NCBI RefSeq assembly: GCF_000002235.5 | Contig: NW_022145596.1 | Location: 5,576,352 to 5,640,351 of the forward strand | Direction of reading: 5' to 3' | From: Strongylocentrotus purpuratus | Lineage: Eukaryota; Echinodermata; Echinoidea; Camarodonta; Strongylocentrotidae | Length of the DNA stretch: 64,000 bases | Shown: positions 38,201 through 48,900 of the stretch, in pieces | Layout of the letters: each line of letters starts with the position of its first letter | How positions within the stretch are numbered: position 1 is the first letter of the stretch | Notes under the pieces: model-generated | What the model saw: only the letters and a program-made list of their open reading frames with translations | Told to the model about the DNA's origin: nothing | The model's database searches: none | Position numbers and translations under genes: made by a program

Positions 38201-40217
38201 TTACTGTAGTAAACCAAACAATACTGAATACTGTAATAGACGAGATATTTCATAGAATTCCATGTTTAGTGCTTTCATGGCTGGTCTTTGTAATTTTGTT
38301 TTACAATCTCCTTTGGTATCATGATTACATGCACACATATACATGTAATATCTGAACATGTATCATTATGCTATACCAATTCAAATCTTTAACAAGCTAC
38401 ATACATGCACATTCAAAACATTATATTGTTGGTGATTATTCATATGTACTGTATGTACAAAACTGTACTACTGTATGTACTATTCAATGTACAATATACA
38501 TAGCATTCAAGGGCCTACAAGTATATTGTACAGTATGCCATTACAAGTACCTGCACTGATTTCATGTACATTCAGTTTCCTGTAATGTGTATGGTAATGT
38601 TCAGGAAATATTGTGCCTAAATGTAGATGTGATATGGGTTTGTGAAAGGAAATATGAAGTCTCCTATAGAGCCATGTTTTGCATACCGGTAAACATCCTG
38701 TGTTTTAAGCCACACCTTTGCCATGAAACGATATGCACGTAAGTAGATACAAAACACAAAAGTCTCTAAAACTTGAGGGAAAATAGATTTCTAAAAAATT
38801 TAGCTCTTAACAGGACCCTGTATGTACATTCAATTATCAGAGCCTTAATAATAAACAACTGCTCTAAAAGAAACCAGAAAATAGCAGAAGGTTATTAATT
38901 ATTTTAAAGTTGTAATCACTATACATGTTTTTATGTATCGGCACTTCAAATGGGCTGAATCGACAATGTCACTGTGACAAAGTGCCGGACAACTTAATTT
39001 CCTCCTCGTTGAAATGCAAAATTGACAAAAATGTCAATATTTCAGAATGAACACGAGTACTTTTGTATACTATGCTATCCAGTATCCATACTACATTTTG
39101 AGGGAGAAGGTATTTAAGAGAAAAACATAAGTTAATGGTAAATTTATATGAGAACAGGAGAGTTGTCCGCGATTACATCACAATCCACTCACCAATTTGA
39201 ATTTTGCATACGGTAGATTTAGTGATCTCATTTTGAAAAAAGTTCATAACTCTCTATGTATTATTGACAATTTTGTTTAAAAATGCAAATGATCTGTTTC
39301 TCTTATTCTGCTTTCATACTAATTGTACACAGGTGGGATTGTCCTTTTTTTTTAAAACAACAATCTAACTCTGTTAAATGCAACCAAGGAGATATGAAGG
39401 TATTCAAGGCCCTGTTACATGTACATGTATGCACTGTACCTAACTTGCTTCAAACCTGTCAGTAGTACTGGACAAGAAAAGAAAGCAATATCCCATTTTA
39501 TTTTCAGAAGGCAGGGATAGAATATATAGCGGGTATATAAACATGCATATGCTGTACATGTACATAATAAAATGTTCCATCCCTTGATCCTTTCTTCTAC
39601 TGAATTATGAGAAAATAAATTTACTTTTTATTAAGGAAATAAATGAAGAGCTTGTAAATATTACGCATGCATGCATTCCTATAAATTGTATCATGACTTT
39701 GATATTTTAATATATCTTTGCTGTAAACTTTATCATATTTTTACAATACATGCAATCATTTGTTTTTAAGTGAATTCAAACATTTCTCAAATCATTCCCA
39801 ATTTCCTATCATCATATACAATAAAAAGAAGACAAATATGATGTATAATAATTATTATTAAAAAAACATAAGCATCTAATTGACTACAAATCAATTCTCA
39901 ACATAAAAATACTATCTTATTTGAGATGAATACTTTAAAGTCTCAAAGTCAAAACCATCCCAAGTAAGATATTTTTTTGAATTGTTTAATAATAATAGTC
40001 AGGTGAGTCATTTTTAATGACTAATTTGAAGGCATAGCATAAATATTGACAATTCTATATTTGATCAGCCTCTCATAGACACATGTCTGTGAAATAACTT
40101 TCGGTTCTTTCATGCATTCCATTCTTACCCTTGGTTTGGATCATTCTCAACTTTGTCCAACCAAACTCTGACGTACACTGCATTCCCATCACGGATTTGT
40201 GAAAAAATGTCATCCAT
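26254..40217 (-). CDS. ILK: Integrin-linked pseudokinase
   Basis: Eleven exons in transcript order: 40217-40129, 35563-35398, 34737-34642, 34033-33937, 32860-32783, 30580-30495, 30021-29790, 28260-28139, 27553-27454, 26996-26866, 26403-26254. All introns are GT-AG and phases are consistent, giving 448 aa (human 452). The start [14 protein letters not shown] matches the family. Ankyrin repeats fill about residues 1-170 ([46 protein letters not shown]). The kinase-like domain (from about 190) keeps lysine K218 in VMAKVLKV but has [14 protein letters not shown] where active kinases have HRD, and GDTRFSF at the DFG position, so it is a pseudokinase as in other animals. The family links beta-integrin tails to PINCH and parvin at adhesions. 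Introns hold a large minisatellite and several MITEs. Confidence 0.97.
26431..26610 (-). mobile_element. SINE-like repeat in ILK intron 10
   Basis: It begins on the plus strand with AATAATAATAATAATATTC, presumably the 3-prime tail in reverse. It shares GCTTTACAGATAT, TTACCCC, CATTGGATTCA-like and CTCCACTCCCT words with 46828-46975. Its tail lies about 28 bp from the exon 11 acceptor. Confidence 0.5.
27085..27160 (-). mobile_element. Fragment of the 36.6-kb MITE family
   Basis: TTTAAAGATAAA, TCTGGTCTTGCAATTGCATT and GAAACGGTGTGGAATTGAT match, in order, one end of the family seen reverse-complemented at 36925-36990. It lies in ILK intron 9. Confidence 0.5.
31656..32634. repeat. 35-bp minisatellite, 28 copies, ILK intron 5
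   Basis: Twenty-eight head-to-tail units with an exact 35-bp period and no insertion or deletion (motif CTACTGA recurs from 31683 to 32628, 27 x 35 bp). The unit runs ATAACAAGTTACAAT-R-ACTGTTA-Y-AAGCTACTGAC, with only two variable positions (R = A/G, Y = C/T); all four combinations occur. Each unit has short complementary ends (ATAACA / TGTTAT). The array starts beside CCCGGTTTCACCAAACTTGT, which looks like a transposon terminus, and ends beside GTGTTTGATTGGCTGAGAGC, so it seems to have grown inside a MITE. It ends about 150 bp from ILK exon 5. Confidence 0.95.
33342..33369. repeat. (TTTA)n microsatellite, probable repeat tail
   Basis: ATTT tetranucleotides run into TTTCGTTTTATTTAAACAGG. A similar arrangement (TTTA run, TTTCG, then TTTATACAG) occurs at 46157-46200, suggesting the same dispersed retroelement end in reverse orientation. 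Confidence 0.55.
36580..36987. mobile_element. TTAA-ended MITE, family A, in ILK intron 1
   Basis: The left end TTAAAGGTAAAGACCAGT and right end ACTGGTCTTTAGCTTTAA are complementary apart from one base, and both include TTAA, the target of piggyBac-type transposons. Related copies are at 54231-54616 (nearly full length), 13145-13365 and 27085-27160. No coding capacity. Confidence 0.8.
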
Positions 40218-41201
40218 TGTTGTATAAAATTGTTTCAAATTCAGCTAAAACTCCTCTTTAGGAAGCAAGTCTATCAACTGTAGTAAGTCAAATGCCTGGA
40301 CAATTAGTCACTTAAATATCTATGTATTTATTCATTCAAGTGATTCATAATCCTGTTGATAAACTTCTCCTTCACTGCACTGTGCTGGTGTCAATCAAAC
40401 ACGACTAACTGTGGAGCAAATCCAAAGTTCTCCAGACCAAAATACTGGATGTCCATATGAAACAAGAAGAGAAGAATATTGTGTTATCTTTTCAACAAAG
40501 TCATGTTGATGATCATAATGATGGCTGTCTTCAAAACAATAATGAAGTTCACTGACTGCCAAGTGTTATTATAAACCACTGTCACTGAGTGATAACATTA
40601 ACAGTCTACACTACAGAAAAGATTTCAATCATGAAATGAAGTTGAGCGGTTGATCCTTCCGCATCTGTTCAAATCAAATCAATGCTCCTCTCGAGCACGG
40701 CCTCGTCTTGTTTAGAATTAGATGCTCTAAGATCTAAACAACTTTATAACATGAAGCTTCATGAAGTGCGGGTCATGTCATTGCCACTGGCACGTACTGG
40801 TTCAATAAGTTCCAAAAGATCCCAGCTAAAGTTGAAACATTATCAAGTTCACTCAGTTGCAGTAAGGTTACTCGCGGTAGAGCTAGGATACGATTACGAG
40901 CGCGAGATACACGGGCCACTCCTCCACTCTTTTCAGACGAGATTCCCGATAATGGATGACCTCACGCCTACGGGTCAGGATTCTTCGCATTCCAAATTAG
41001 GTTGCGGAATGTTTACATACGATAAAGGGAATTATTTTTCGAGTTCAAATTTTATGATAAATTATTAAGTTATTCTTTAAGTATCTATAATTAAAGTTTG
41101 TTTATTAATTTGTTATTTTTTTAATTGTAAAGCTGTTTGTTTTATCTGGAATAAATATTTCTTATAATCTAATCAGTGGTGTAACAACTCGACATTTCAA
41201 G
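40218..41201. promoter_or_regulatory. Divergent ILK / CLPB intergenic region
   Basis: The start codons of ILK (minus, 40217) and CLPB (plus, 41202) face away from each other across 984 bp, so promoters and 5-prime UTRs of both genes must lie here unless one uses a distant upstream exon. No strong TATA box or CpG-rich core is obvious. An open frame at 40682-41068 spans the middle and is probably chance. Confidence 0.6.
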
Positions 41202-42934
41202 ATGGCAGCCTCCATGGTCTCCACGAATGTGATGAAATTGCGTCTGTTTCTTTCATGTTTACGGAGAATCAGTTGCGAAAAGAGTGAATTTTCACAAATA
41301 ATTAATTCTAGGAGAATATCTTCACTTAAGAATTGTATTAATGTGAGGTATTACAATGAAAGTAGGAAGTTATATCGTTTGTATTCCACATGGCGTATCA
41401 GAACTGCGGGAATAGGGGCCACTGCAGCAATTGCCCTCGGGGCGGTAGCGGCGTGTGCTGAGTCTGTCGAAGCTGGTGAGCTTACGGGTGCTCATTTTGT
41501 ATAGACTAGATTCTACACTTTTCTTTTTAGTTTAAGCTTTTTCATTGATGACCCAAAATTACTTTCTATGTCACTCCGTAACAAACTATACATTCAATGA
41601 ATGGTTGATCACAGGAAATCCAACACCAATACATTACCTTGTGAAAGAAAGGTCATGAATTTGATATTGTTGTACTTAGTTGTAGGTCTTTCTGGAAATC
41701 CAGGAAATGGAAAATAATGTAATTCTGTAATGCTTCATGCTTGGCCTTGGAATCGGCCTTAACATACATTTAAATTTAAGGGGAAGTCCTTTCTCACATC
41801 TAATATCAGGTCATTGTGTTTCAATGAAACATGCAGGAAATTATGAACAGTTAAGTTATAGTCTACATATTATTACATATGTAACCTAGTCCCCAAGTGC
41901 AGGCCCAGGCCATGGTCCCACCATCCCAGACTTGACTCCCAGCCCCAGGCTGGTGGTAGGGTAAATTAAAGAAGTATTCAATGTGATGGTAGAAAATGAG
42001 AAAGTTGCACAGTATTTCAAAGTTTCAACTCTTAGTTAGACTAGAAAATAGAATATATATCCATAGCTTTCAGTGTACTAGATTTCTTAATCTTCATTTT
42101 TTTTTTTTTAAATAAAAGACTGAACTCAATAATCAATTAATAAAATCACTAATAGAAATAATGGAGGGAAGGTCATAAATAATTCAAATTTTTGTGATTA
42201 TCTCGGCTAAGTTGTAGCTTAAATTATAGCAAATTAATACTTATTTATTTAACAAGATCAAGAACAATGTTAATCACAATATTGACAAGGAAAAACTGAA
42301 TACCAGATGTCTGCAAACACATGTTAAGTTAGGAAAGAACATTAAATCACACTTTTATTCAAGTAGTATAAGTACCACTCTGCAGGGTTGAAATGTACCG
42401 GTACAATAGATATCTGAAAGCACATAGACTAGTACATAAGGAGTGCACATCTCATTTCAAGAAATGTAATTTCTTCTTAATACACTGAAGGCAAAATGGT
42501 TCCTTGCATCTAGAAAGGATGATGTAGATGAAATATCCAGGTAAGCAGAAATAACAGTATGCATATCTGACTCTCTACAATGTTACAATGAATGTGTGTT
42601 TGAGCCTTGAGGTTATCAAGGTAGTTTGTTCAGTAAAATTACAGTGCTTCATTGTTCTCTCAACATGTATGACCCTATGTTTTGTTAATCTAAAACGTAA
42701 TGAAAGGATAATGTGATTGTAAGAGAGATGATTCCTTGTACTCAATATGATTAATGTTAATATTTCCAAAATTGTATATGTCAACAATGTCTTAAGTATG
42801 TTGTTCTAGTTCTATGTTGGAACTGTGCTCCAGTTGTGACTTTGAGTAATGCTGATATTTTCATATTGTTTGTTAAAGTTGAAACTTTTACATGCCCAAT
42901 ATCTCCCTGTTCCTGCCTTCTCTTTCCCACCCTC

Positions 42935-42976
<42 letters not shown>

Positions 42977-45900
42977 CCCCCCCCTCTCTCTCTTTCTGTC
43001 TCTCTTTCTGTTTCCCTCTCTCCCTCTCTTTTTCTTTTTCTCTCAATCACACTTCCCCTCTCTCTCTTTCTCTCTCAATCTCCCTCCCCCTCCCCCTCTC
43101 TCTCTCCCCCTCCTTTCTTTCATGAGTAGGTTACTGAGGTCAGGGTTCAATGTGAATGCCAGACATCAGCTGGGATGGACAGCCTTGCATGTAGCAACTA
43201 TCAACAGACATGAAAAGTAAGATTAACAAAGTCAGAGAAGTTTTTCACACCACCCCAGCCCTAAGGTGTATACATAGAAATCATAATAGAGATTGAAAAT
43301 GAGGGCAGTGATGTTTTATTTTTATTTTAGCAGGGCCTTCTTGTCATCCTTTATCTGAGGAGTGAAGCAAAATTAACAGGCCTACATAAACCACATAACA
43401 ATTTGATGTAAGCTGTGAGATGAAGAAGTTAATCTTTTACAATCAGTTTATCTTCAATTTGTTTATTTTAAAGAAATCTTGAGCCCCTAAAATTACCACT
43501 TTGATATTAGATCAGGGGAATTAATTTTGTTTCAGTTTAACTGAGTCAACTCTGAATGATACAAGATTGTACTTTGGACAGTCTAATTCACATTTGTATG
43601 CTTAGATGGATTTCTCAGAATCCATTCCAGATATTCTCTTCAACATTTTCTTTCCATCCTGTCTAATTGCAGGGCTCTGAGAGCATTACTCAAGGCAGGA
43701 GCAGACCCAAACATTGGAGATGAGTTTAGCAGTGTGTGGCAGACAGCGCAGGAGAAAAGCCTCAACTCATTACAAGGTTAAAATGCAATTCAAGGAGCTT
43801 ATTTAGGATTAGCTATGATTTGACTAATAAATGTAGTCGATGCATATGAAATGTGATTACGAAGTAATGAAATTTCATCTGCAGTGTATAGTATATGAGA
43901 TGATACTTTATGCAATCCCTTCCTGCATTTTCTATATAATTAAAGATCATTTCACTTATTCAGCAGATAAGGTTTTGAATATGCCTGCTTTTGTCCACTT
44001 CATGTCTTATCATTGGAATATTCAAAACTCTACTCTGACCTGATAACAAAGCCTTATTTTATTTCTCTTGTTCTAGTTTTATATGATAGGGAGGATGACT
44101 TCAGTGACAGACTGAACAACAGAGCCTCATTCCGTGGCTGTACAGCTCTCCATTATGCCGTCCTCTCGAATGACGTCAATATTGTCAGGATTCTACTTGA
44201 AGCAGGTATGGTATTGTTTATTTTATGTTGATATTAGAAGGTGAGAATAGAGAGCATGAGAGGAAGAGAGGGGATAGAAAAGAGATGGAGGAGGAAGAGA
44301 TAAAAAGATAAAGATGTCATTATTTCACAGATACATGTACCCGTAGCTGTCTACATTTAAGACAAATACAGTCCTTCACAGAGTTTCCATTATAGAATGC
44401 ATGTACCTTTCATAATGTTGGATCCCACTTTTTACACCATTTCTTATTATGGATATTTTAGGTGCTGATCCAACGATAGCCAATGAGAATGGTCATACTC
44501 CTATGCAGTATGCCAAAGGTCAAGCCGTAAAGCAGCTACTTGAAGAAAACAGCATAAAGGTCAGTACAGTAGGTCAAAGGTCAGATGATTGAAGAAGTGA
44601 TCACTGAGGTATGAAGACCTTTAGCCCACATGAGATGAGATATTTCCTAACATAGAACAATATTTTTTTCTTTGAGTAGAGTGGTGCCTTTTTATGTAGA
44701 TGAATGCACATCCCTGTATCAATTTTAGATCTGCAATGAAAAGAATAGTTTTTTTTTTTTTTTAATTATACCTCATGCGTTGATAATCCACACCCTCTCT
44801 ATCTAATCTGATTATGTGAGATATTAACTCATTATTTCAAATGAATGCTGGTATCTCTGCAATATGTCTGTTTTTATCCTCTGCCGTCTTCTGACTTGAA
44901 TGTATCTTATATTTTATAATTCATATTGTCAGTTTTCAGCAATGCAAGCAGAGAGAGCAGCAGAGGAGAGACGTCGCTTTCCATTAGAGCAGAGACTTAC
45001 AGAGTTTATCATTGGACAGGATGGTGCCATAGCAACCGTTGCTGCAGGTAACAAGCTTCTCTGACATGCAAATATCGTCTGAAGAGCATTGTATGACATT
45101 TCAAATTTCGTATTGCCAGGACCATTCATGAATGATTCAAATTTGTCTTCTAAAGAATCTTTTCTCAGAAAAAAGAAAGGATAATACAACTGTAATCAAA
45201 AGATAAATAAAACTATAATGTTTCTCCAAACAAATTGAGAAGCTGCTCATGAAATATCGATCAAAGCTGAAATTAAACTAATTAAATATCTTTTATTGTT
45301 TACAATGCCATATAATTTATTTAGAGCATTTACTATTGAATAAAAGTAGATTTTGAGGAAAGATCTATTTCATAGAGGTATCAGGTGGCAAAATAAGAAT
45401 TTTTTAATATCATGCATCTTTAGTATAGTCCATCAAAAAAGGAGCGGTATTATAAAAAAAATTGAAGAATTTGTATTTTGATGAAAAAAGAGACTTTTAG
45501 GGGGAAATAATTTCTGTAAATTTTGATGATGGTTCAAACAATGTTCTTTAAAATAATGATTATTAGAATGTTTGGCATTACAATTAAGTAAATAGTTGAG
45601 GTACTACAAGAATGTCATGCAACTACAGGTGCATGTATGTAAGATTGATGGCCCAATTTTCTCTTTCATAGCTGTTAGGAGGAAAGAAAATGGTTGGATG
45701 GATGAAGATCACCCTCTAGTCTTTCTCTTCTTAGGCTCATCAGGAATAGGTGAGAATGAATGAGAATGGATAGAGAGCAGGAAGGGGGTGTGGCAGTTAG
45801 TTTGATTTGAACCACATTTCTTAAAAAAAATATTCTTGTGATGCATATTTTAATGATTTAAACATCAATATTTGATGCTCTATCTGTTTCTTCCCACAAA

Positions 45901-48900
45901 TTGTTCCAAATGAAAAGGTAATAAAGTACATAATTTACACTGTTTTCAGTTACAATATTTATACAAGACAACATTTTAGAAATAGTCATGCAATTAGGAG
46001 AGATAGCGTCTTATGGACTCTACTTTCTCTCAAACTGTAAAGAGTCATTCTAAGTCGGGAAAAGACTGGCACTTACATGTATTATCACAAAAAGAAACTG
46101 TTCCTGAAAAGGAAAGTATATTACTGTAAATGCATTGAAAGATGACAATGTTATACTTATTTATTTATTTTATTTATTTCGCATCTTTATACAGAGTATC
46201 ATGTTCAGCTACATAATCATTACGAAACATTGTTAAAAACATTAAAATAGGCTGGTCCAGAACAGGGCTCTATTTAAAAACAACATAAAGCATGGAGAGC
46301 TAAATATGACATGTACAACCCTAAAGAAATGTTTCCTTGCTATTGCTTTGTCCGAAGCTCCAACGTAGGCGCAACCCCCAGTACATACAGACATTAATCC
46401 TGCTGCAGAGGGGCATATAAGTAATTATACTTGAAGCCCAACATCAAGGTAAATCAAGGTAAATAAAAATGACAATGAAAAGTATTATATATAGAGATGA
46501 TTTAAATTGTATGAACCCTTAACCAATTGTTGCTTGCTGCTCACCTTTGCATGACAGGCAAGACAGAACTTGCCAAGCAGATAGCACGGTACATGCACAA
46601 GGATGTGAAGAATGGCTTCATCAGGATGGACATGTCCGAGTACCAGGAGAAACACGAAGTGGCCAAGTTTATTGGGGCACCACCGGGGTACATGGGTCAT
46701 GACCAGGGGGGTCAGCTCACTAAGAAGCTCAAGCAGAATCCCAATGCTGTGGTGCTGTTTGATGAAGTGGACAAAGCACACCCTGATGTACTCACCATCA
46801 TGCTTCAGCTCTTTGATGAGGTAATCATAATGATAATAATCAGGATTTATGTAGCACTTAATATGAAATGACTATATATGAATATGAAAAGCCCTTTACA
46901 GATATTTTTACCCCGGTCATTAGATTCATTCACACAATGTGCACCATCTCCACTCCCTAGGGGATATTTATTCCATATGGTCACCATGAGGGCATATGGC
47001 AATTACTGACAAAAAGGATTTTGTCATCCTACCAAGTCCCCATTTCTCTCCTGGGTATGGAGTGGCAAATGAAGATTAATGCCCTGCCAAAGGACATTAG
47101 GGCTCAATCGGGTGTTAAAGGTCAAGTGATTTTTCTTCCCTGCCAGTTGGATGGTAAATCATGCCCAGGAATTCTCTTTGCAAACTACTTGTTTATGTTA
47201 TGAATGGGATACAGACATAAAACATGCACTGTGTAGGATGTTCCAAGTAAAGATATTTTATGCCCTATTAAAACATGTGAAGAAAAAAAGTTCACCCTAA
47301 ATGTGACATTTGAAAGTTCACTTAATAGCACAGTAAGATTTGTAGGAAGTTGTGGACTAGATGCTGATTTTATCACTCAGTAAACCTCTAAGCGTACATT
47401 CTTACATTTCAAATTATCAAGCCATTTCCAACCTGATATCTTTTGTGATTTGCATTTGTAATCGCCAATTGACCTCAAAGTGTATGACCTTTATAGGACC
47501 TGTAGGAGGATATCTCTAGTGTAAATCTAGTTCTTATTAATTACGATAGAATTTGGTTATATCGTTCATTCTTCTGAACAGGGGAGATTGACAGACGGGA
47601 AAGGCAAGACAATAGAATGCAAAGATGCCATCTTTGTGATGACATCCAACATTGCTAGTGATGAGATTGCCAGTCATGCATTGCAGCTAAGAAGGGAAGC
47701 CAAGGCTATGATGAAACAGAGACAGACTGCACAAGTAGAGAGTGGTAAACCATCATGTTATTCATTTGTTCATGCATTTATTCATTTATTGGTCCAATGT
47801 ACATTAAAAATTTATGGAAATTTGTTATGCTCACATTATTCAGGCCTGATACTTACCCGATTTAAATCAGGTTTTCTGATTTTTTGTTTGATTTTTTTTT
47901 CTTCCAGATTTTTTTTTCTTTCCGATTTTACCACGATTTCCCTGATTTTCCCCTTATTTTCCTGATTTTTCCTTAATTTTCCCTTTTTTCCCCCAATTTT
48001 CTTACTCAAAAGGTGGGGAATGTTGTTAGATGCCATTTTTTTCCCCAAATCCTCTTCTTTTTTTTTAACTCAAGGAGGGGTTGGTTGAGGGGGAAAAAAA
48101 TTTAGTGCTCACTATCACCTCTGATTATTAGAAAGGCACGAGCAATTACATTGTATTTATATTATTGATACAGAAACATTAATTGCCTTGTGAAATGCTA
48201 ACATATAATCGCTGTGTGTTTGGACTCATAAACATTTTTTGAATTATCTCTTATTCTCTCTCTCTCTATTTGCTTTTTTGTGTGGCTCTTTCTCTCTGTT
48301 TCTTTTCCTGCCTTTCTTCCAATATCCTACTGTTTGTGTGGTTCATCTTTAAAGGGATTGTTGAGTTCTGTTGCAGAGGGCGCCACACAAAATAATTTTT
48401 TGCGAGATAATGAAAAACTGAGTGTCAAATTTGAAAGAACATAATATTTAAATGACAAAATCATCTTTGTTTGATCAAAATCGGTTCAGAGACGACTGAA
48501 ATATAATGATTTCTAATACTTGTGTACCACCAGAAATATTAGATATTTTGAAAAATTTGAAAAAAACGTTGAAAAAAATGAAATAATGCTTTTTACGTCG
48601 TATTTCAGCCAATGCCGATGTTGGCTTTTTTGTTGACATTTTCGTGTTGCTTATATTACGCACAACCAGCCGGCCCATGTATTGTTATTTTTAATTAAAT
48701 AATTAATTAACGGTCACCGTGTTTTTTTTAAAGTGGAGCTGAATTGGAGCTCGTAATGGCTAAATTTCACACATTTTGGGGTCTAAAATTACCTTCATAG
48801 CAATTTTAGGTTCTAAAAGGGTACTAGAAATGTCATAGATAAGAATAAGAGCAATAACCATGCACTTTGAAGGCATTTGAGGTCTGTAAACATAACTCAA

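Noticed and set aside
40682-41068. 128-codon open frame between ILK and CLPB
   Set aside because: No recognisable domain or splice context. It lies in the divergent promoter interval and its composition is not protein-like, so probably chance or 5-prime UTR.
42781-43220. Several overlapping Ser/Leu/Pro-rich or Arg/Glu-rich frames
   Set aside because: Translations of the CT tract. Only 43130-43216 is coding, as CLPB exon 3.
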